The notes beneath the pieces are model-generated. The model did no database searches and was not told where the DNA came from. It saw only the letters and a program-made list of their open reading frames with translations. From NCBI GenBank assembly GCA_030591625.1, contig JAUVAR010000039.1, positions 1-12,747 on the forward strand: a stretch of DNA of 12,747 bases, written 5' to 3'. Shown here in pieces: positions 7,307 to 12,747 of the stretch. This stretch comes from Candidatus Zixiibacteriota bacterium. Lineage in GTDB: Bacteria > Zixibacteria > MSB-5A5 > GN15 > FEB-12. A program made the position numbers and the translations under genes. Positions within the stretch are counted from its first letter, which is position 1. Each line of letters begins with the position of its first letter.

Positions 7307-7861
7307 CTAAAACTTTTCGTCATGACATTGATAACAAAGATCCAGGTCAGCCATCTGCAACATTTTTGGTTCAGCAGGTTTATGAACTTCATGGCAGGAT
7401 GAAACACAGCTCATAGCTCCACCCGCGTTTGGATCTTCAATATTCTTTCCAGTAGGATGAGATATACCAATATCATGATCACCATGACAAGATCCACAAA
7501 GTTCTGTCTCTGTTGCTATGTACCTGTTCTTGTTGGAGCTGGCATGAGGTGAATGGCAATTTGTGCATTCCATATATGAATGTATTCCCGTCTCCGACAT
7601 AACGTCCTGTTCTGCATGGCAAGCAACGCAGGCATTCTTAACAGATGCAGTCGTCATAATAACACCTCTTGATGTTGAGACAGATTCATGGCAGAAAATA
7701 CAATCATCATTAGTCTCCAAATAATGTGTAAATTCTCCTTCGATTTTATCTGCATGACAACTAAGACATTGAGGGTCAGCACTATCGTGAACACCAACTC
7801 CCTTTACTGAGCTAAACTGAACAGCGATTATAACCAACATAACTAAAGTTGCTATTTTCAC
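7307..7861 (-). CDS. Heptaheme c-type cytochrome with one CX3CH site
   Basis: 184 residues from a GTG start with GGAGG correctly spaced (revcomp of 7868-7872). Signal peptide MKIATLVMLVIIAVQFSSVK, cleavage around 'GVGVHD'. Haem sites in order are C32 (CLSCH), C54 (CIFCH), C78 (CVACH), C99 (CTNCHSPH), C122 (CGSCHGDHD), C152-V-S-S-C156-H157 (a CX3CH) and C176 (CYQCH, four residues from the end). One haem per ~23 mature residues is very dense, typical of small periplasmic electron shuttles. 'SHPTG' at H135 offers a further ligand. The second half (C99 onward) has the 'CxNCHxPH ... LCxxCH ... HP ... LCYQCH' order of the doubled-CXXCH family. It is convergent with the operon to the left (29 nt between stop codons). 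A partner role for that operon is plausible, since both use a CX3CH site, but unproven. Confidence 0.87.
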   Translation of the reverse strand: MKIATLVMLVIIAVQFSSVKGVGVHDSADPQCLSCHADKIEGEFTHYLETNDDCIFCHESVSTSRGVIMTTASVKNACVACHAEQDVMSETGIHSYMECTNCHSPHASSNKNRYIATETELCGSCHGDHDIGISHPTGKNIEDPNAGGAMSCVSSCHEVHKPAEPKMLQMADLDLCYQCHDEKF

Positions 7862-8133
7862 AGGTTGCCTCCATTTCTATTACAAGAACAACGCAAGATG
7901 ATTTCAAGCTCCGGTTGACCTCCAGATAGAAATACTCCGAAAGTCAGAAAACTAAATTCGAGACTGTTTCACCCTTTACCTATCGCAACTCAGGTGCCGA
8001 CTGAGATGTCGCGTAAGATGTTGTTAGATATGACGATACGTCGCGGAAATCAAGAGGCTAAATATCTCATTAATGGGAGATACCCATACTTTGTAGGATG
8101 TTGAGATTAAATCTGATAAGTAAAAAAAGAAAG
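7862..8133. other. 272-nt intergenic region, no gene seen
   Basis: It lies between the PEGA gene stop and the heptaheme start. Apart from the promoter candidate at its left end, it contains two weak hairpins: CTCAG-GTGCCGA-CTGAG at 7989-8005 and ATCTC...GAGAT around 8067-8084. Neither is followed by a T-run on the minus strand, so I see no clear terminator for the PEGA gene. Confidence 0.4.
7879..7907 (-). promoter_or_regulatory. Candidate sigma70-type promoter for the heptaheme cytochrome
   Basis: On the minus strand, TTGAAA (7902-7907) and TGTAAT (7879-7884) are separated by 17 nt. This would start transcription shortly before the GGAGG, giving a leader of roughly 10-15 nt. Motif match only. 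Confidence 0.4.
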
Positions 8134-9120
8134 CTATTTTGAATCAGCAGATGGGAGAACTTCAACTTTTCCACGATTTCGATTGGCTCGTTCCCATTCT
8201 TCATGAGCAGTATTATTGGTTTCGCGTACAGTCCGTACTATTTGATTATTCATCTCTTTGGCTAACGTGTTCTCTTGCAGGACCATCTCATTGTAGGCTT
8301 TTATCTGTTTCCGTTTCCGTTTTGAAAGATATTTACCTAATAGATATGAACCAGATGTTAAAACAGCGCCGGAGATAATAAGAACATTGGCAGTTGTTCT
8401 ACTGTCCTTACCCATGAAAATACGTGCTAACATACCCTGACCAAATGGAATAATCATAAAAGTTTCAGCCATCGAATTATAAGTCTCTTTCATTCTAAGA
8501 GCTGTCTCTTCGCTTTTTGTAGTCTTGATAATCTGCTGTTCATATCCCAAATCGTCAGCAGTTACAGAGGCAGGCTTATTGATCCGAAGTTTGTATAAAA
8601 GTGAAATCGATCTTGTGGGCACAAGATCAAATTGATATTTGAGGGGCTCATAGCCCTCCAAAAAAACCTCAATTTCATGCTGACCGACAGGCAACGAGAA
8701 GGAAGCGCTATCAATAATCTTAATTGTAGAGTCAGCTATAATCACAGAAGCAGAATCAGGATCGGATAGAATCGTGACAGTGCCATTCATTGCTACGCTC
8801 GTATCAAAATATATTTCAATACTGATAACCTGATTTGAAACCAAAGTCTCAGTACGTAGAATAGAGTCAATACCAGGATAGTCAAATTTGAAGTTGTATA
8901 CCCCAGGCTCAAGATTAAGAATAAACCAGGCACCTTTGATCAAGCTATTACCAAAAGAATCTTCAGATATCGTATCTGAATTCACTTTCAAAATGACACT
9001 ATCCTTATCAACACGAATTCGTACCCCCGCCAAATCTTGTCCTTTAGCCGAATCGGAACAAATCAGGAGAGGCAGAAATAGAATTGCTAATACTGTAATA
9101 TTTTTAATAATAAGCTTCAT
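8134..9120 (-). CDS. PEGA-domain membrane protein
   Basis: 328 residues. An N-terminal signal or anchor helix covers MKLIIKNITVLAILFLPLLI; the cysteine at residue 21 follows 'LLI', not a good lipobox. Residues about 30-110 are beta-rich, ending each unit with patterns like 'NLEPGVYNFKFDYPG'. Residues about 113-178 form a PEGA domain: 'GTVTILSDPDSASVIIADS' then 'FSLPVGQHEIEVFLEGYEP'. This carries the S-D-P-x-x-A-x-V opening and the G-x-H-x-I-x-V-x-x-x-G-Y-x-P close. A second hydrophobic helix (residues about 243-265) is followed by the basic 'SKRKRKQ' and a charged, probably coiled helix to about 316. PEGA domains are extracytoplasmic surface-binding modules with no known catalysis. There is no link to cytochromes in its own sequence. 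Confidence 0.75.
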   Translation of the reverse strand: MKLIIKNITVLAILFLPLLICSDSAKGQDLAGVRIRVDKDSVILKVNSDTISEDSFGNSLIKGAWFILNLEPGVYNFKFDYPGIDSILRTETLVSNQVISIEIYFDTSVAMNGTVTILSDPDSASVIIADSTIKIIDSASFSLPVGQHEIEVFLEGYEPLKYQFDLVPTRSISLLYKLRINKPASVTADDLGYEQQIIKTTKSEETALRMKETYNSMAETFMIIPFGQGMLARIFMGKDSRTTANVLIISGAVLTSGSYLLGKYLSKRKRKQIKAYNEMVLQENTLAKEMNNQIVRTVRETNNTAHEEWERANRNRGKVEVLPSADSK

Positions 9121-9144
9121 TTGAAATTTCCAACGATTGAATGC

Positions 9145-9172
9145 AAGATAACCGAAGGGCTGAATTAGTCAA
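9145..9172 (-). promoter_or_regulatory. Candidate promoter for the PEGA-domain gene
   Basis: On the minus strand, TTGACT (9167-9172), a 16-nt spacer and TATCTT (9145-9150) lie about 25 nt upstream of the start codon. Sequence match only. Confidence 0.35.
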
Positions 9173-9320
9173 GGTTTGAGAATCTTCAGATGCAGAAGAA
9201 GTGTTATCGATATGTGACATGTCGCAATATTTCTCTGATTTCTGAATATATTGATTTTATTAAAACTATTCTAATATAACTATTTGTTACAACGTGAAAA
9301 TCGTATTGTTGCCGATCTAC

Positions 9321-9355
9321 AAAAAAAGTGCTGCCAGTGTAAAACTTGCAGCACT
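9321..9355 (-). terminator. Rho-independent terminator of the 193-residue exported protein gene
   Basis: AGTGCTGC (9327-9334) pairs perfectly with GCAGCACT (9348-9355). Beyond one mismatch, AGT/ACT (9336-9338/9344-9346) close a GTAAA loop. On the minus strand the hairpin is followed by a run of seven Ts (A-run at 9321-9327). It sits about 70 nt past the stop codon at 9425. Confidence 0.85.
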
Positions 9356-9380
9356 CTAACAATTTAGATAAAATGAGTCA

Positions 9381-9398
9381 ATTCAATTAGAATTGAAT
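9381..9398. repeat. Perfect 8-bp inverted repeat in a 3' UTR
   Basis: ATTCAATT-AG-AATTGAAT lies between the stop codon at 9425 and the terminator. It is AT-only and may be chance, a weak RNA hairpin or a binding site. The rest of the 9121-9424 gap holds only the terminator and the promoter candidate already listed. Confidence 0.35.
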
Positions 9399-9424
9399 GT
9401 CGGTATTTTACTTGCCGTACAACT

Positions 9425-10006
9425 CTACTTATCTGTCTGTGCAACTCGCTTGGTTTCAGTTTCGTGTTTGGCACGAATAGCAGTGTTGTTGATTTTAGGG
9501 AATGAATGCTGGCCGTCTCTCATTCCAATAACTTCCATCGGAGGATAGTTATGTTTTGTATTGATCATCTTAAGATTGACCAGATTCACAATATCACTAT
9601 TAGTCAAAGAAATATTTGCCCAGTCCGCTTGAAGAGTTTCTCTGTATTTGTCAAGGATTGGCTCAAAAGTAGGACTATTGAGGTTACCTACAACTAATAC
9701 ATGAAATGATGCGCCATTGAGACCATAATGATGAGCAATTTTATTCCAGGACTGACCTTCAAGTCTTGCCTTGGCAATTTCCATGGAAGAAGAATAAGAA
9801 TGCTTGGCTATATAAAATACAACCGGGATTTCTTCGGTTTTAATACCTTTTAAAACTACATCATGAACATCTTCAAAGGCTACATTGTAGTGATCGCCTA
9901 TTGTAAGAATATACTCTCTTTCATAGTCAGGTGCAGCACTACTGGTTCCAACGAGTGATACTGTCAGAATCAGAGCAAACAAAATTGTCGATACAAATCT
10001 ACGCAT
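9425..10006 (-). CDS. Exported protein of unknown function with an internal duplication
   Basis: 193 residues. The start has an excellent ribosome binding site (AAAGGAG, 8 nt upstream) and a classical signal peptide (MRRFVSTILFALILTVSLVG, cleavage near 'SSAA-PDY'). I do not recognise a named family. Two segments look duplicated: residues about 59-90 (EIPVV...HSYSSSMEI...GQSWNKI) and 138-172 (DIVNL...HNYPPMEV...GQHSFPKI). The first is followed by 'AHHYGL', giving an 'R-x-x-G-x-S-W-x-x-I-x-x-x-Y-G-L' pattern. The C-terminal ~20 residues are charged and probably disordered. It is monocistronic, with its own promoter candidate and terminator, so it is probably expressed independently. A periplasmic location follows from the signal peptide; no enzyme motif or haem site is present. 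Confidence 0.7.
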   Translation of the reverse strand: MRRFVSTILFALILTVSLVGTSSAAPDYEREYILTIGDHYNVAFEDVHDVVLKGIKTEEIPVVFYIAKHSYSSSMEIAKARLEGQSWNKIAHHYGLNGASFHVLVVGNLNSPTFEPILDKYRETLQADWANISLTNSDIVNLVNLKMINTKHNYPPMEVIGMRDGQHSFPKINNTAIRAKHETETKRVAQTDK

Positions 10007-10042
10007 ACTAAAAGCTCCTTTAATAGGGGTTAATAAAAAATT

Positions 10043-10073
10043 ATTATACTTTCACTTTTCTTACACTTTTCAA
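10043..10073 (-). promoter_or_regulatory. Candidate promoter with a perfect -10 box for the 193-residue protein gene
   Basis: Minus strand TATAAT (10043-10048) with TTGAAA (10068-10073) 19 nt upstream. The spacer contains an imperfect tandem 11-mer (CTTTCACTTTT then CTTACACTTTT, + strand 10049-10070), which could be a regulator site. An 8-bp inverted repeat (ATAACTCT at 10078-10085 and AGAGTTAT at 10099-10106) lies just upstream of the -35 and may be an operator. Confidence 0.5.
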
Positions 10074-10349
10074 TTCAATAACTCTATCGGGCTGTGAAAG
10101 AGTTATCCGACTTTACAGGCTAAAATCCTATTATCAAGAGGGTATTCTGTTGTGTAATTGAACAGTGAAGTGAAAATATCAACTATGATTTGATCGTTAA
10201 TCTTATCATTAAACTAATGTCTAAAATTCGATGGTTCACTATGAGTAGAGGGGAATGAACAAATTATACAAACTAATTGAAATAATAACTGGTGATACAG
10301 AAAAAGGAAGCATTGGGGGGCGAGAGTAATAGCATCAATACAAGACATA
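10074..10349. other. Intergenic region without a clear gene
   Basis: Beyond the inverted repeat at 10078-10106, I see only a 24-codon + strand reading frame (10255-10329) preceded by AGAGGGG. It is too short and isolated to call. No convincing terminator for the response regulator was found. Confidence 0.35.
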
Positions 10350-10775
10350 TCAGGTCATGCTAGCCTTCATTGTTGCTTGATTGATAACTTTTGAGAGAAC
10401 TGACCGAAGAAGAGCATCTTTGACTACATAATCACAGGCACCCTTCTTTATTGATTGTACGGCGACTCGTTCATCACTATGGGCCGTCATTACTATTGTA
10501 AGCGTTGAACGTTTCACCCAATCAAGCAGATCGGTGCCATATCCATCAGGCAATGAATAGTTCACAATAAGAATATCATAATTGGATTTTGTTATAAGAT
10601 TAAATGCGGATGTTAGATTTGAAGCAATATCAATCTGCAGAAAGTCTTCATCTTGAAGTACTTCTCTTGTAAGGGTAGCATGATCAGGATTGTCATCAAC
10701 AATCAATACAGATTTTGTACGAGAGCATTCTAAACTCAAGTTCGTTTCTGATTTAGAATCAATCTTGGTCGTCAT
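10350..10775 (-). CDS. Stand-alone response-regulator receiver domain with Asn in place of the phosphoacceptor Asp
   Basis: 141 residues, consisting of a CheY-like receiver domain (about residues 20-135) with a 20-residue polar N-terminal extension and no output domain. The receiver landmarks are clear: acidic pair D27-D28 in 'VLIVDDNPDHATL', T97 in 'IVMTAHSDE', K119 in 'DYVVKDALL' and the 'LPDGYG' loop. The residue that should be the phosphorylated aspartate is N72 ('YDILIVNYSLPDGYG', codon AAC at 10560-10562). Normal phosphorelay signalling is therefore unlikely unless this is a sequence error. A well-placed AAGGGTG precedes the start. The start codon overlaps by ATGA a possible 57-63 codon upstream frame. 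It is divergent from the HAO-like gene, so it might regulate it, but with no DNA-binding domain it would act through protein contacts. Confidence 0.85.
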   Translation of the reverse strand: MTTKIDSKSETNLSLECSRTKSVLIVDDNPDHATLTREVLQDEDFLQIDIASNLTSAFNLITKSNYDILIVNYSLPDGYGTDLLDWVKRSTLTIVMTAHSDERVAVQSIKKGACDYVVKDALLRSVLSKVINQATMKASMT

Positions 10776-10945
10776 AAGTACACCCTTGATATCTTAGCTT
10801 GGCAATAACAGTAGGCAGATGTTCTGGTTTCCTCGTGCAACGACCAAGCATTTGTATCAAGACTTGTCTGCTTAAAACTGAAATTTACCAGAGTTGCGTG
10901 TTTGTCGTTACCTGCAAGGTGTACGATTATTAAAAGATCTGACAT
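10772..10945 (-). CDS. Possible small protein coupled to the receiver-domain gene (low confidence)
   Basis: A 57-codon frame begins at ATG 10945 ('MSDLLIIVHLAGNDKHATL'; a GTG at 10963 is an alternative). It ends in a TGA overlapping the receiver start as ATGA. A purine-rich GGCGGGG lies upstream. The composition is unremarkable and I recognise no family. It may be a real coupled peptide, the remnant of a larger protein, or chance. Confidence 0.25.
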   Translation of the reverse strand: MSDLLIIVHLAGNDKHATLVNFSFKQTSLDTNAWSLHEETRTSAYCYCQAKISRVYL

Positions 10946-10975
10946 AGAATGCCCCGCCTTCACTTTCCTAACCTA

Positions 10976-11130
10976 TTACTTTTGTCGGTCTAATATGGTA
11001 TCAGGTTAACAGGTGAGCGGTTCAATGAAGAATAATTGAGATTCAGAAAACAGAACGATATAGGTCCGCATTGAAATATCAAATAAGTCTCTATTCTTAG
11101 ATGAATAGTGAAATTATTTTAAGGATTAAC
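10976..11130. other. Part of the divergent receiver/HAO intergenic region, nothing specific seen
   Basis: AT-rich sequence without a frame, tRNA-like structure or strong repeat that I can support. It presumably carries the promoter of the receiver-domain transcript. Confidence 0.3.
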
Positions 11131-11160
11131 GACCTCCTTGACTTAAGACAAGGTCTTTTT
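11131..11160 (+). promoter_or_regulatory. Terminator-like hairpin upstream of the HAO-family gene
   Basis: CCTTG (11136-11140) can pair with CAAGG (11149-11153), with extra GA/TC pairing across a bulge, and five Ts follow (11156-11160). The neighbouring upstream gene is on the other strand, so there is no obvious + strand gene for it to terminate. The stem is short, so confidence is low. Confidence 0.3.
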
Positions 11161-11163
11161 CGC

Positions 11164-11193
11164 TTGATAAAACGATACTAAATACTGTAAAAT
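11164..11193 (+). promoter_or_regulatory. Candidate promoter of the HAO-family cytochrome gene
   Basis: TTGATA (11164-11169), an 18-nt spacer and TAAAAT (11188-11193) would give a leader of about 35 nt before ATG 11235, containing the AGGGAGGGA ribosome binding site (11222-11230). Motif match only. Confidence 0.4.
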
Positions 11194-11234
11194 TAAAGAT
11201 ATCAAATCTCCAAATATTCCCAGGGAGGGAGAAC

Positions 11235-12473
11235 ATGATCAAACTCTTTACTATTATGGCAGCAATAGTCCTTTTGGCTGGTTCGGCATTTGCCGACAGC
11301 TGCGTTGACTGCCACAATGAAATCAGCCCCAATATCGTAACCGACTGGAAATTGAGCAAACATTTCGAGAATGAAATCTCATGCTCGGCCTGTCATGGCG
11401 AAGAACACCAATCTGCAGACGACGTTGATAAAGTCAGTTTGCCCACAGCAGCAACCTGCGCAGATTGTCATGACACTCAGTTCGATCAATTTTCAAAAGG
11501 TAAACATGCATTAGCATGGACCGCGCTAAAAGCGATGCCTACAACTCACCAGGCACCGGCTCCGTTGATCGACGGCATGAAAGGTTGTGGCGGTTGTCAT
11601 AAGATCGGACTCAAAAGCGACGAAGAAGTTGCCCGACTTAAAGCCGAAGGTTCCACGTTTGGTCATGCATCCTGCGATGCCTGCCATACTCGTCATACTT
11701 TCTCGGTAAAAGAAGCCCAACAGCCACAGGCCTGCCAAACTTGCCACATGGGTTTTGATCATCCACAGTGGGAAATGTATTCGTCGTCGAAGCACGGCGT
11801 TCGTTATCTGCTCAAACAGAATGGTACTTTGCCAGAATCAACTCCGGCTCCTACCTGTCAAACCTGCCACATGGTTGACGGCGACCACGAAGTAAGAACC
11901 CCGTGGGGATTTCTTGCCGTTCGTTTACCTCTCCCAGAAGATCCCGTTTGGAAAGCTGACCAGATTACAATCCTTCAGGCGTTGGGTGTACTTGATCCCG
12001 AAGGCAACCCGACCGACCGACTCGATATGGTCAAAGCGGCCGATGTAGCCCGTCTGACTCAGGAAAGTTTTGACGCAGAACGGAAGAAATTAACTGACGT
12101 TTGTTCTGATTGTCATTCAGACAATTTCGTCGCCGCTGAAATGTCTAAAGGTGATGATGTTATTCGTGAAGTCGATCATCTTTTGGCCGAGGCTATTCGT
12201 ATTATTGCAGCTCTCTATGTTGATGGTGTCATTCCAAAACCAGAAAGCTATGTCTCGGCGTTCCCCGATCTTCTAACATTCCACGATGCACCTACTTTGA
12301 TTGAACAGACACTATTCGAGATGCATCTGAAACATCGCATGAGAGCGTTCCAGGGTACATTCCACGCCAACCCGGATTATGCCCTTTGGTATGGATGGTC
12401 CGAGATGATTCGTGACCTCGCAGAAATTAAAGAGATGGCCGAAAACCTTCGCGCCAAACACTCAAGTAAATAA
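11235..12473 (+). CDS. Octaheme cytochrome of the hydroxylamine oxidoreductase (HAO) family
   Basis: 412 residues with a strong ribosome binding site and signal peptide MIKLFTIMAAIVLLAGSAFA (cleavage before D21). Eight CXXCH sites begin at C23, C50, C75, C118, C147, C167, C208 and C290. The fourth, in 'GMKGCGGCHKIGL', carries the G-C-x-x-C-H-x-I-G context usual around the catalytic haem of HAO-family proteins. A largely helical C-terminal part without haems follows (residues about 300-412), with 'FHANPDYALWYGWSEM' (376-391), the tyrosine- and tryptophan-rich segment of this family. There is no C-terminal membrane helix. Bacterial HAOs oxidise hydroxylamine to NO or nitrite when a tyrosine crosslinks the catalytic haem (P460); homologues without the crosslink reduce nitrite or NO. 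Y382 and Y386 are candidates for the crosslink, but only alignment can decide. No haoB, cycA (c554) or cycB (cM552) neighbour is visible. It is probably monocistronic, given the terminator that follows. Confidence 0.82.
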   Translation: MIKLFTIMAAIVLLAGSAFADSCVDCHNEISPNIVTDWKLSKHFENEISCSACHGEEHQSADDVDKVSLPTAATCADCHDTQFDQFSKGKHALAWTALKAMPTTHQAPAPLIDGMKGCGGCHKIGLKSDEEVARLKAEGSTFGHASCDACHTRHTFSVKEAQQPQACQTCHMGFDHPQWEMYSSSKHGVRYLLKQNGTLPESTPAPTCQTCHMVDGDHEVRTPWGFLAVRLPLPEDPVWKADQITILQALGVLDPEGNPTDRLDMVKAADVARLTQESFDAERKKLTDVCSDCHSDNFVAAEMSKGDDVIREVDHLLAEAIRIIAALYVDGVIPKPESYVSAFPDLLTFHDAPTLIEQTLFEMHLKHRMRAFQGTFHANPDYALWYGWSEMIRDLAEIKEMAENLRAKHSSK

Positions 12474-12501
12474 AATTGTAATTACAAAATTGTAATACTT
12501 C

Positions 12502-12534
12502 AAAAGGCCACTCATTGAGAGTGGCCTTTTTTTT
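12502..12534 (+). terminator. Strong Rho-independent terminator of the HAO-family gene
   Basis: A perfect 12-bp stem, AAAAGGCCACTC / GAGTGGCCTTTT, with loop ATTGA, runs into eight Ts (12527-12534). It lies 28 nt after the stop codon. A second, AT-only hairpin (ATTACAA-AA-TTGTAAT, 12481-12496) lies between them and may only protect the 3' end. Confidence 0.93.
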
Positions 12535-12704
12535 GTAGGCAGTCAAAATGCTTGGGTATACGAGCGCATTTACTTCCTCGCATATAGAGAATGATTATTT
12601 TGGGATAAATTGGAAGTTTTGGGCACTACAGTTGTAATTACTATTGAACACTTGGAGTAGTGTCGACTGACAGTTTGAACCTATTTTTACAATGGAGGTA
12701 ACCT

Positions 12705-12747
12705 ATGAGAGTTATCATGTTGGCGATTCTAATTGTAGCCACTGGTT
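12705..12747 (+). CDS. Start of an exported protein (3' truncated by the window)
   Basis: ATG 12705 follows GGAGG (12694-12698) at a 6-nt spacing. The 14 visible codons read MRVIMLAILIVATG, the beginning of a signal peptide. Function cannot be told. It lies about 170 nt beyond the terminator of the HAO-family gene, so it should have its own promoter. It could be an exported redox partner, but nothing in the visible part shows that. Confidence 0.6.
   Translation, partial: MRVIMLAILIVATG

Noticed and set aside
10255..10329. 24-codon + strand frame (MNKLYKLIEIITGDTEKGSI...) after AGAGGGG
   Set aside because: Very short and isolated between two minus-strand genes, with no signal or family features. 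Listed only inside the intergenic note.
12476..12641. Repeated TTGTAATTAC (12476-12485 and 12632-12641)
   Set aside because: A 10-mer in AT-rich non-coding sequence, expected by chance; no flanking similarity.
1..12747. Search for CRISPR arrays, transposase genes, tRNA/rRNA and integration sites
   Set aside because: I saw no regularly spaced direct repeats, transposase frames, cloverleaf sequences or flanking att-like repeats.

Overview
The window reads as part of a bacterial genome that invests heavily in multiheme c-type cytochromes. I count 32 covalent haem sites in five complete cytochrome genes: 30 CXXCH and two non-standard CX3CH. The base composition is moderately AT-rich. Three features suggest a diderm of the FCB-superphylum type (for example Zixibacteria- or Calditrichota-like): good GGAGG-type ribosome binding sites, a C-terminal 'NYPNPFNP ... 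GVYFYR' sorting-type domain, and an apparent outer-membrane beta-barrel end. That placement is inference, because no rRNA or marker gene is present.

Region 1 (3-7277, + strand) looks like one tightly packed operon. It contains the 3' end of a putative beta-barrel protein, a secreted NHL beta-propeller, a tetraheme cytochrome, an octaheme cytochrome, a second propeller ending in a T9SS/FlgD-like domain, a pentaheme cytochrome, a CcsA/ResC-type cytochrome c assembly protein, and a propeller lipoprotein. Most junctions are overlaps or gaps of 1-10 nt; the largest gap is 127 nt, before ccsA. Region 2 (7307-7861, - strand) is a convergent heptaheme cytochrome. Region 3 (8134-10006, - strand) holds a PEGA-domain membrane protein and a small exported protein with an internal duplication. 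Region 4 (10350-10775, - strand) is a stand-alone receiver domain whose phosphoacceptor Asp is Asn. Region 5 (11235-12473, + strand) is an octaheme cytochrome of the hydroxylamine oxidoreductase (HAO) family, followed by a strong terminator and the first codons of another exported protein.

The most interesting unit is the operon. Alternating beta-propellers and small multiheme cytochromes, with a beta-barrel and a dedicated haem-attachment protein, resemble the gene neighbourhoods of extracellular cytochrome conduits and filaments (Geobacter OmcS/OmcE type). The working picture is inference: CcsA attaches haem outside the cytoplasmic membrane, the cytochromes are exported and carry electrons across the periplasm and possibly to the surface, and the propellers act as scaffolds or assembly partners. 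The HAO-like enzyme would be a separate periplasmic nitrogen-redox module that could draw on the same electron pool.
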